This document shows positions 5,917 to 11,854 of a DNA stretch of 11,854 bases, piece after piece. Source of the DNA: Lachnospiraceae bacterium (GTDB lineage Bacteria; Bacillota; Clostridia; Lachnospirales; Lachnospiraceae); the NCBI GenBank assembly GCA_017461685.1, contig JAFTXF010000181.1:1-11854 (forward strand). The letters are read 5' to 3'. Every line of letters starts with the position of its first letter. Within the stretch, counting starts at the first letter, position 1. The notes beneath the pieces were generated by a model. The model made no database searches. It was not told the DNA's origin and saw only the letters and a list, made by a program, of their open reading frames with translations. The translations under genes and the position numbers were made by a program.

Positions 5917-8349
5917 TTGCGTGATTTTACGGCAAATGCCAAGGCGGCACTGATGCTGGCAGAGAGGTATGCCAAGCGTATGCATCAGGGCTACGTTGGC
6001 TGTGAACATATTTTATTGGGACTGGTAGAGGAGGGCTCCGGCACGGCCAGCATCGTTTTGCAGGACAACGGAGTGAATGCAGCCCGTATCAGAGAGTTGA
6101 TTAAGGATTTGATTGCCTTTGATTCCACTGTATTATTACATGACAAGGAGAAATATTCCCCAAGGGCGAAGGTAGTGTTAGAGGACGCACATGGACTGGC
6201 AAGCCGGTTCCAGAGTGAGAAGACGGGTACAGAGCACATTTTACTGGCCATGATCAAAGAGGGCGATAATGTGGCAGTGCGCCTGATTAATACCATCGGT
6301 GTCAGTGCCCAGAAGCTTTATGTGGACACCTTGATTGCCATGGGGGAAGACGGCGGCCTGTACAAGGAGGATCTGCAGCAGGGCTCCGGCAAAGGTAAGA
6401 CCGGGACTCTGGAGCAGTACAGCAGGGATTTGACTGCTCTTGCCAAAGCAGGTAAGTTGGATCCGGTGATTGGCAGAGAGGAAGAGATTAACCGGGCCAT
6501 TCAGATTTTATCCAGACGTACCAAGAACAATCCTTGTCTCATTGGTGAGCCCGGCGTAGGCAAGACGGCCGTGGTAGAAGGTCTGGCCCAGCGTATTGTG
6601 GCAGGGGATGTACCGCCTACCGTGCAGCATAAACGTCTGATGACACTGGATTTGTCAGGTATGGTGGCGGGCAGTAAGTACCGTGGTGAATTTGAAGAAC
6701 GTATTAAGAATGTGATTGCCGAGGTGATTGCAGACGGCAATATTATTCTGTTTTTGGATGAATTGCATACTATCATCGGAGCAGGCGGAGCAGAAGGCGC
6801 TATTGACGCCTCCAATATTTTAAAGCCGAGCCTGGCCCGTGGTGAGATACAGCTGATTGGCGCCACTACCATTACAGAGTACCGCAAATATATTGAGAAG
6901 GATGCTGCATTAGAGCGCCGCTTCCAGCCGGTGAGTGTGGAAGAGCCCGGCGAGACTGAGGCTATTCGAATCCTGACAGGTGTGGCATACAAGTATGAGG
7001 AGCACCATCAGGTGATGATTTCTCCGGAGGCTATTGAAGCAGCCGTGAAGCTTTCTGAGCGATATATTAATGACCGGAATCTGCCGGATAAGGCTATTGA
7101 TCTGATTGATGAAGCAGCCAGTGCTGCCCGTATCCGTGATATGGAGAAGCCGGATAAACTGAAGACTTTGGAGAAAGAATTAAAGGATTTGGATTTGCAA
7201 TTGGAGCAGTGTCTGAAGGAAGGCCGTCTGGAGGAGGCCAAAGAGGTGCGGGGCGCTCAGGAGGAGCTGGACAGAAAGTATCAGCGCCTGTTAAAACGTG
7301 CCAATAGGGAGAAGCAGACGGAGACCATCCGTATCGGAGAAGCGGACATTGCCCGTGTGGTTTCCACCTGGACCAAGATTCCGGTGACCAAGCTGGCTGA
7401 GAAAGAGGGCGAACGTCTGCTGAAGTTAGAGCAGGTGCTTCACGAGAGAGTCATCGGCCAGAGTCAGGCAGTGACTGCTGTAGCCAAGGCTATGCGCAGA
7501 GGACGTGTAGGACTGAAGGATCCGAAGAGACCTATCGGTTCATTCCTCTTCCTGGGACCTACCGGTGTGGGCAAGACGGAGCTTTCCAAGGCTTTGGCGG
7601 AAGCCATGTTCGGTGATGAGAACGCCCTGATTCGTGTGGACATGTCCGAATATATGGAAGGTCATTCCGTATCCAAGATGATCGGTTCCCCTCCGGGCTA
7701 TGTGGGCTTTGATGACGGAGGCCAGCTCTCTGAGAAGATTCGCAAGAACCCTTATTCCGTGGTTCTTTTTGATGAAATCGAGAAGGCACATCCGGACGTA
7801 TTTAATATTTTATTACAGGTATTGGATGACGGCCACATTACCGATTCCAAGGGCCGCAAGGTAAGCTTCAAGAATACCGTCATTATTATGACCTCCAATG
7901 CAGGGGCAAACCGTATCGTAGACCCGAAAAATCTGGGCTTTGCAGCAAAATCCGACCAGGAGAAGGATTTTGAACGGATGAAGTCAGGGGTTATGGAGGA
8001 AGTGAAACGCCTCTTTAAGCCGGAGTTTATTAATCGTATCGATGAGATTATCGTATTCCATCCGTTGACCCGCGAGGAAATGAAGTCTATCGTGGGCCTG
8101 CTCTCAAAGCAGTTGGGTAAGCGCATGGAAGAGCAGCTGGGCATGAAGTTAGAGATTACCCCGGCGTTAAAGGAACATCTGGTGGAGAAATATGCCGATG
8201 CCAAGATGGGAGCCCGTCCGTTAAAGCGAGCTATGCAGAGTGTGATTGAGGATGCACTGGCAGAGGAAATTTTAGTAAAGAAGCTGGGAGCAGGCAGCCA
8301 TATTGTGGCAGGTTTTTCCGGCGGCAAGGTGAATTTTAAGATTAAGTGA
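5917..8349 (+). CDS. clpC: ClpC-type AAA+ unfoldase, partner of ClpP
   Basis: Hexameric ATP-driven unfoldase that feeds substrates to the ClpP protease. Its 810 residues are the normal length. Order: double Clp N-domain (1-145) with GCEHILLG and GTEHILLA; AAA domain 1 with Walker A GEPGVGKT (210-217) and Walker B Asp281-Glu282; a UVR-like middle domain about 415-455 (KEGRLEEAKEVRGAQEEL), which in ClpC binds McsA/MecA-type adaptors; AAA domain 2 with Walker A GPTGVGKT (547-554), pore-loop segment GSPPGYVGFDDGG and Walker B Asp619-Glu620; and Leu-Gly-Phe (673-675) at the position of the ClpP-docking loop. The two N-domain Glu residues that bind phosphoarginine in Bacillus subtilis ClpC appear conserved. 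It starts at TTG 5917, eight bases after AGGAGG (5903-5908). Unlike in Bacillus, no ctsR, mcsA or mcsB precedes it; radA follows after 22 bases. Confidence 0.97.
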   Translation: MRDFTANAKAALMLAERYAKRMHQGYVGCEHILLGLVEEGSGTASIVLQDNGVNAARIRELIKDLIAFDSTVLLHDKEKYSPRAKVVLEDAHGLASRFQSEKTGTEHILLAMIKEGDNVAVRLINTIGVSAQKLYVDTLIAMGEDGGLYKEDLQQGSGKGKTGTLEQYSRDLTALAKAGKLDPVIGREEEINRAIQILSRRTKNNPCLIGEPGVGKTAVVEGLAQRIVAGDVPPTVQHKRLMTLDLSGMVAGSKYRGEFEERIKNVIAEVIADGNIILFLDELHTIIGAGGAEGAIDASNILKPSLARGEIQLIGATTITEYRKYIEKDAALERRFQPVSVEEPGETEAIRILTGVAYKYEEHHQVMISPEAIEAAVKLSERYINDRNLPDKAIDLIDEAASAARIRDMEKPDKLKTLEKELKDLDLQLEQCLKEGRLEEAKEVRGAQEELDRKYQRLLKRANREKQTETIRIGEADIARVVSTWTKIPVTKLAEKEGERLLKLEQVLHERVIGQSQAVTAVAKAMRRGRVGLKDPKRPIGSFLFLGPTGVGKTELSKALAEAMFGDENALIRVDMSEYMEGHSVSKMIGSPPGYVGFDDGGQLSEKIRKNPYSVVLFDEIEKAHPDVFNILLQVLDDGHITDSKGRKVSFKNTVIIMTSNAGANRIVDPKNLGFAAKSDQEKDFERMKSGVMEEVKRLFKPEFINRIDEIIVFHPLTREEMKSIVGLLSKQLGKRMEEQLGMKLEITPALKEHLVEKYADAKMGARPLKRAMQSVIEDALAEEILVKKLGAGSHIVAGFSGGKVNFKIK

Positions 8350-8371
8350 TTTTGTATAGAGAGAAAATACT

Positions 8372-9739
8372 ATGGCAAATAAAAAAACAGGTACCGTATT
8401 CTTTTGTCAGGAATGCGGTCATGAATCCAGCAAGTGGCTGGGACAGTGTCCCGGCTGCCGAGCATGGAACAGTTTTGTAGAAGAGCCGGTAAAGGTGACC
8501 GCCAAAGGTAAACGTGTCACCATGGGATTAAGAGAGGATGCAAAGCCTCTGCCTATTTCCGGCATTGATTTAAAGGAAGAAGACCGACTTACTACGGATA
8601 TTGTGGAATTAGACCGTGTGTTGGGCGGCGGTATTGTGGCCGGCAGCCTGACTCTGGTAGGCGGAGACCCGGGTATCGGCAAATCTACCCTGCTTTTGCA
8701 GGTGTGCAAACGTTTGGCTGCCAAGCAGGTCGATGTACTTTATATTTCCGGTGAGGAATCTTTGCGCCAGATTAAGCTGCGGGCAGAACGTATCGGAGAG
8801 TTTGACGACCATCTAAGGCTTTTGTGTGAGACGGATTTGGATGTGATCGATATGACGGTGCGCAGTGAGAAGCCCCAGGTGGTGGTGATTGACTCCATTC
8901 AGACCATGTTCAGGCAGGAGGTGTCCGCAGCACCGGGCAGTGTGTCACAGGTCAGAGAGAGTACGGCAGTGCTGATGCAGTTGGCCAAGGTACAGGGCGT
9001 CAGCATTTTTATTGTGGGACATGTGACCAAGGAAGGTACGGTGGCAGGTCCGAGAGTATTAGAGCATATGGTGGATACCGTGCTGTATTTTGAAGGGGAC
9101 AGACATGCTTCCTACCGTATTTTGCGAGGGGTCAAGAATCGATTTGGCGCTACCAATGAGATTGGCGTATTTGAGATGCAGGAGAGGGGACTGGCGGAGG
9201 TAGCCAATCCTTCCGAATACATGCTTACCGGCCGCCCGGAGGAAGCCAGCGGTTCCGTGGTGGTTTGTTCCATGGAGGGTACCAGGCCGATTCTGGTAGA
9301 AATCCAGGCTCTCGTATGTAACACCAGCTTCGGTATTCCGAGGCGTCAGGCTACCGGCACGGATTTTAACCGTATGAATTTGCTGATGGCAGTATTGGAG
9401 AAGCGATTGGGTATGCAGCTGGCTGCCTGCGACGCTTATGTCAATATTGCAGGAGGCATACGTATTACCGAGCCGGCCATTGATTTGGGCATGGTACTGG
9501 CCATTATATCCAGCCACAGAAATTTACCGTTAGACCCGAAGATGCTGTGTTTTGGAGAAATCGGCTTAAGCGGTGAAGTACGTGCAGTCAATATGGCCAA
9601 GCAGCGCGTGATGGAGGCCAGAAAGCTGGGCTTTACCACCTGTATTTTACCGGAAGTCTGCTTAAAAGACGTTGGCGAGGTGGAAGGAATGCGCTTACTG
9701 GGCGTTGGCAGCGTGGCGGATGCTTTGCATTGTTTATAG
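8372..9739 (+). CDS. radA: DNA repair protein RadA (Sms)
   Basis: RecA-like ATPase that helps process recombination intermediates and branch migration. At 455 residues it is full length. The N-terminal zinc finger is intact (Cys12, Cys15, Cys26, Cys29, within FFCQECG and GQCPGC). The Walker A motif GGDPGIGKST spans about 97-106, the Walker B region is VVVIDSIQT, and the RadA-specific KNRFG motif is at 255-259. The last 170 residues form the Lon-like domain (GEIGLSGEVRAVNMAKQRV near the end). ATG 8372 has only a weak AGAGAG upstream, so it may rely partly on coupling with clpC. A clpC-radA pair is common in Firmicutes. Last gene of the operon. Confidence 0.97.
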   Translation: MANKKTGTVFFCQECGHESSKWLGQCPGCRAWNSFVEEPVKVTAKGKRVTMGLREDAKPLPISGIDLKEEDRLTTDIVELDRVLGGGIVAGSLTLVGGDPGIGKSTLLLQVCKRLAAKQVDVLYISGEESLRQIKLRAERIGEFDDHLRLLCETDLDVIDMTVRSEKPQVVVIDSIQTMFRQEVSAAPGSVSQVRESTAVLMQLAKVQGVSIFIVGHVTKEGTVAGPRVLEHMVDTVLYFEGDRHASYRILRGVKNRFGATNEIGVFEMQERGLAEVANPSEYMLTGRPEEASGSVVVCSMEGTRPILVEIQALVCNTSFGIPRRQATGTDFNRMNLLMAVLEKRLGMQLAACDAYVNIAGGIRITEPAIDLGMVLAIISSHRNLPLDPKMLCFGEIGLSGEVRAVNMAKQRVMEARKLGFTTCILPEVCLKDVGEVEGMRLLGVGSVADALHCL

Positions 9740-9744
9740 ATTTC

Positions 9745-9780
9745 TTTCATTAATTTTGGAATGAAATTACTTTTTCTTTC
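9745..9780 (+). terminator. Weak candidate terminator after radA
   Basis: TTTCATT (9745-9751) pairs with AATGAAA (9760-9766) around an eight-base loop, followed after TTAC by a T-rich run (9771-9780). The stem is AT-only apart from one pair, so it is weak. TTTCTTTCAT recurs at 9773-9782, so the 3' arm could pair instead with the downstream copy. Confidence 0.4.
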
Positions 9781-9793
9781 ATATAAATGAATG

Positions 9794-9833
9794 TGTCAAG
9801 TAGGTGCAGAAATTAAAATGACACCTATTGACA
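9794..9833 (+). promoter_or_regulatory. Inverted repeat overlapping the gdhA -35 box
   Basis: TGTCAA, one extra G, TAGGTG (9794-9806) is complementary to CACCTATTGACA (9822-9833): 12 pairs with a single bulge around 15 bases. The last six bases are the gdhA -35 hexamer. It lies upstream of the predicted transcription start, so it most probably acts as DNA (an operator) rather than as a gdhA leader RNA. In readthrough RNA from radA it would fold, but no U-tract follows. Confidence 0.55.
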
Positions 9834-9856
9834 AATTAATTCAAAAAGTTTAATAT
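9828..9856 (+). promoter_or_regulatory. Strong sigma-A promoter of gdhA
   Basis: A perfect TTGACA (9828-9833) and TAATAT (9851-9856) are 17 bases apart in an AT-rich stretch. Transcription would start near 9863, giving a leader of about 52 bases ending in AGGAGG (9901-9906). Its strength fits an abundant metabolic enzyme. Confidence 0.85.
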
Positions 9857-9914
9857 TGCTTTAGTGGTTTAAATTGCCATAATTTGTTAGTAATACTTTG
9901 AGGAGGAAGTATTT

Positions 9915-11264
9915 ATGTTGAACAATGAATATTTGAAAAAAGTTTACGCTGATGTTGCAAAACGTAATGCAGGCGAGCCGGAATTCCTTCAGGCAGTTGC
10001 AGAGGTTTTAGAATCTCTTGAGCCGGTTGTTGAACAGAATCCTAAGCTTGTAGAGAGCGGTGTTATCGACCGCATGGTTGAACCTGAGAGAATGATTACA
10101 TTCCGAGTTCCTTGGGTTGATGATAACGGTAAGCCACAGGTTAACCGCGGTTTCCGTGTTCAGTTCAATTCAGCGATTGGTCCATATAAGGGCGGACTTC
10201 GTTTCCACCCATCAGTAAATGCTTCTATTATGAAGTTCTTAGGCTTTGAGCAGACTTTCAAAAACAGCCTTACCAGCCTTCCTATGGGCGGCGGCAAGGG
10301 TGGTTCCGACTTTGATCCAAGAGGTAAGTCTGATGCAGAAGTGATGCGTTTCTGCCAGAGCTTTATGACAGAGCTTTCCAAGCATATCGGTGCAGATACC
10401 GACGTTCCTGCAGGTGATATCGGTGTTGGTGCACGCGAGATTGGTTATCTGTTTGGTCAGTACAAGAGACTTCGCAATGAATTCACAGGTGTTCTTACAG
10501 GTAAGGGCATTCCTTACGGTGGTTCCTTAGTTCGTCCGGAGGCTACAGGTTACGGCGCAGTTTACTACGTTGTTGAGCTGTTAAAGTCCTATGGCGAAGA
10601 TATCAAGGGCAAGACCTTTGCAGTTTCCGGTTTCGGTAATGTTGCATGGGGTACTGTAAAGAAGATTACAGAGTTAGGCGGTAAGGTACTTACTATTTCC
10701 GGTCCTGACGGTTACATATATGATGAAGACGGTGTTTGCACTGAGGAAAAGATTAATTTCATGCTTGAGATGCGTGCATCCGGCCGCGACAAGGTTCAGG
10801 ATTATGCTGAGAAGTTTGGCGTTCCTTTCTACGCAGGACAGCGTCCATGGGCTACCAAGGTAGACGTTGTTATGCCTTGTGCTACCCAGAATGAAGTTGG
10901 TATCGAAGATGCCAAGAATATCGTTGCTAACGGCGTTAAGTACTACGTAGAAGTTGCTAATATGCCTACCACAGCAGAAGCAGTTGAATACTTCAAGGCA
11001 AACGGCGTAGTAATCGCTCCATCCAAGGCTGTAAATGCAGGCGGTGTATCTGTTTCCGGTCTGGAAATGAGCCAGAACTCTATGCGTTATGCATGGACTG
11101 CAGAAGAAGTTGATGAGAAGCTTCAGCAGATCATGAAGAACATCTTCAAGGCATCCAGCGATGCAGCTAAGAAGTACGGCATGGAAGGCGACCTGGTTGC
11201 AGGTGCTAACATTGCAGGCTTTGAAAAGGTTGCAGAAGCTATGATGGCTCAGGGTGTGGTATAA
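9915..11264 (+). CDS. gdhA: Glutamate dehydrogenase, hexameric family I, probably NAD-linked
   Basis: Reversible conversion of 2-oxoglutarate, ammonium and reduced coenzyme to glutamate, joining nitrogen and carbon metabolism in the cytosol. At 449 residues it has the typical size of the 50-kDa hexameric class. Seen: GPYKGGLRFHPSVN substrate region, PMGGGKGG with catalytic Lys128, DVPAGDIGVG with catalytic Asp168, Rossmann loop VSGFGNVAWG (about 237-246) and VEVANMPTT. The coenzyme pocket has Phe240, Pro264 and Asp265, equivalent to the Phe238/Pro262/Asp263 set that favours NAD in the Clostridium symbiosum enzyme; NADP enzymes such as the E. coli one differ here. NAD use and a glutamate-fermenting or reversible role are therefore inferred. 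ATG 9915 sits eight bases after AGGAGG. Monocistronic, with a strong promoter and terminator. Codon use leans to GTT, CTT and GGT, as in highly expressed genes. Confidence 0.96.
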   Translation: MLNNEYLKKVYADVAKRNAGEPEFLQAVAEVLESLEPVVEQNPKLVESGVIDRMVEPERMITFRVPWVDDNGKPQVNRGFRVQFNSAIGPYKGGLRFHPSVNASIMKFLGFEQTFKNSLTSLPMGGGKGGSDFDPRGKSDAEVMRFCQSFMTELSKHIGADTDVPAGDIGVGAREIGYLFGQYKRLRNEFTGVLTGKGIPYGGSLVRPEATGYGAVYYVVELLKSYGEDIKGKTFAVSGFGNVAWGTVKKITELGGKVLTISGPDGYIYDEDGVCTEEKINFMLEMRASGRDKVQDYAEKFGVPFYAGQRPWATKVDVVMPCATQNEVGIEDAKNIVANGVKYYVEVANMPTTAEAVEYFKANGVVIAPSKAVNAGGVSVSGLEMSQNSMRYAWTAEEVDEKLQQIMKNIFKASSDAAKKYGMEGDLVAGANIAGFEKVAEAMMAQGVV

Positions 11265-11291
11265 GATAAACTTTACATATGGATTATGGAG

Positions 11292-11323
11292 AGGCCCTAT
11301 AAGTGATTATGGGGCTTCTTTTT
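11292..11323 (+). terminator. Rho-independent terminator after gdhA
   Basis: AGGCCCTATA (11292-11301) pairs with TATGGGGCTT (11308-11317) over ten positions, two of them G-U, around a six-base loop. CTTTTT follows (to 11323). It lies 27 bases after the gdhA stop. The next 48 bases (11324-11371) show nothing recognisable. Confidence 0.85.
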
Positions 11324-11371
11324 GTGCAGTGCGATACAAAGCATACCGTCACCACCGCGCTACAAATACAA

Positions 11372-11413
11372 GTGATGTTGTTACTCTTCCTTGACAAAGG
11401 TGAGTACCATCAC
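11372..11413 (+). promoter_or_regulatory. Imperfect dyad around the ABC-gene -35 box
   Basis: GTGAT, five bases, TACTC (11372-11386) mirrors GAGTA, two bases, ATCAC (11402-11413). The arms flank the TTGACA hexamer. A shorter dyad, GGT-GAGT-ACC (11399-11408), lies between the -35 and -10 boxes. Either could be a repressor or activator site; no regulator gene is visible in the window. Confidence 0.35.
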
Positions 11414-11420
11414 ATAAAAT
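11391..11420 (+). promoter_or_regulatory. Sigma-A promoter of the ABC transporter gene
   Basis: A perfect TTGACA (11391-11396) and TAAAAT (11415-11420) are 18 bases apart. Transcription would start near 11427, leaving a leader of about 90 bases before ATG 11519. Confidence 0.75.
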
Positions 11421-11457
11421 AGAGTTAATACAATAACGAAATCTATCCTGAAAGCTT

Positions 11458-11527
11458 GAGGGGAGAACGGCTTTGCACAAACAAATGTCTAAAGACAGAC
11501 ATTTAGAGGGGGACGGCAATGCACAAA
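11458..11527 (+). repeat. Duplicated ribosome-binding-site/start-codon segment
   Basis: Copy 1 (11458-11481) and copy 2 (11506-11527) each run from GAGGGG through ACGGC to TGCACAAA. They match at 20 of 22 aligned bases, apart from two single-base insertions in copy 1. Copy 2 holds the real ATG and copy 1 has TTG at the same place. A hairpin fills the space between them almost exactly. Confidence 0.8.
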
Positions 11528-11535
11528 TTACGTAA
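11473..11535 (+). CDS. Possible 20-residue leader peptide upstream of the ABC gene
   Basis: TTG 11473 follows GAGGGG (11458-11463) and opens a 20-codon frame, MHKQMSKDRHLEGDGNAQIT, ending at TAA 11533-11535. That stop lies 15 bases inside the ABC gene in a different frame, so translation of the leader would cross the hairpin and the ABC ribosome binding site. The frame's first three residues equal those of the ABC protein because the start region is duplicated. There is no evidence of expression beyond this layout; it may be a by-product of the duplication. Confidence 0.35.
   Translation: MHKQMSKDRHLEGDGNAQIT
11483..11504 (+). promoter_or_regulatory. Hairpin next to the ABC-gene ribosome binding site
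   Basis: AAATGTCT (11483-11490) and AGACATTT (11497-11504) form a perfect 8-bp stem with loop AAAGAC. The purine-rich binding site of the ABC gene begins two bases later (11506). It has no U-tract, so it is not a terminator. It could modulate translation, especially if the leader frame is read. Confidence 0.5.
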
Positions 11536-11854
11536 AATTTTAAGTGACATTATCTGGTTGTATCGACCTTACTTAAAGTACGGTCGATTATTTGTATTTT
11601 TATCGTTATTATTCTGGGCAATTATCATTCCGGTGTGCCAGATGGTAGGAGTTTATCTTCCGAGTACGATTATTAATATGCTGCAGACCGGGCAGCCATT
11701 TTCTACGATAGTAATAGTGGTCATTGGGATGCAGTTGATACTGATGTTTCAGCCTTTGTACGAGAATACTTTCAATATGTTTTGTAAAAATAAAATGCTT
11801 CCTTATATAGAAGGTAAGCTGAAACAAGATGTATACGAGCAGGCTGTGCAGACT
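11519..11854 (+). CDS. ABC exporter, N-terminal membrane part (runs off the window)
   Basis: The first 112 residues of what looks like a type I ABC exporter subunit; the nucleotide-binding domain would lie beyond the window. A short cytoplasmic start (MHKLRKILSDIIWLYRPYLKYGR) leads into a long hydrophobic helix of about 24-45 (LFVFLSLLFWAIIIPV). Then comes an extracytoplasmic stretch with YLPSTIINML, a second helix of about 63-82 (STIVIVVIGMQLILMF), and a charged segment with LKQDVYEQAVQT that resembles the first coupling-helix region of such exporters. ATG 11519 is preceded by GAGGGGG (11506-11512) with six bases between. The substrate cannot be inferred. It has its own promoter with a complex leader. 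Whether a second half-transporter follows is not visible. Confidence 0.75.
   Translation, partial: MHKLRKILSDIIWLYRPYLKYGRLFVFLSLLFWAIIIPVCQMVGVYLPSTIINMLQTGQPFSTIVIVVIGMQLILMFQPLYENTFNMFCKNKMLPYIEGKLKQDVYEQAVQT

Noticed and set aside
7752..8327. 191-codon frame on the minus strand opposite clpC
   Set aside because: Lies wholly against the conserved clpC second AAA domain, with no family features; an antisense shadow, like the other minus-strand frames.

Overview
The window reads as ordinary chromosome of a low-to-mid GC Firmicute. The best guess is a member of the Lachnospiraceae (Clostridium cluster XIVa). The reasons are strong AGGAGG-type ribosome binding sites, two TTG starts, a glutamate dehydrogenase that resembles the Clostridium symbiosum enzyme from memory, a type III pantothenate kinase, and a clpC-radA pair. 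Every gene is on the + strand. No mobile element, CRISPR array, rRNA or tRNA gene was seen, and no gene-free stretch exceeds 300 bases.

Layout: (1) 3-1145, malic enzyme lacking only its first few codons; its last 44 bases are tandemly duplicated just past the stop. (2) 1285-2763, an MgtC/SapB-family membrane protein directly abutting a NagD-type HAD phosphatase. A strong hairpin precedes the pair and a terminator ends it. (3) 2992-4569, a single gene for a membrane protein with two exported SH3b domains, one transmembrane helix and a long cytoplasmic tail of 12-residue repeats ending in an acidic motif; it has its own promoter and terminator. (4) 4736-9739, a probable operon: YtrA-type GntR repressor, coaX, clpC, radA. 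Its promoter carries a perfect dyad over the -10 box, suggesting autorepression. (5) 9915-11264, gdhA, with a near-consensus promoter whose -35 box lies in a long inverted repeat. (6) 11519 to the end, the N-terminus of an ABC exporter, whose leader has a consensus-like promoter, a hairpin and a duplicated ribosome-binding-site/start region that would encode a 20-residue upstream peptide.

The gene set covers central carbon and nitrogen metabolism (malate to pyruvate, 2-oxoglutarate to glutamate), CoA synthesis, protein quality control (ClpC) and recombination (RadA). Most of it is housekeeping. The parts with possible novelty are regulatory or architectural: clpC placed under a GntR repressor instead of the ctsR-mcsA-mcsB context, the SH3b/repeat-tail membrane protein, the duplicated translation start before the ABC exporter, and the dyads at the gntR and gdhA promoters. 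No clearly new multi-gene system is visible.
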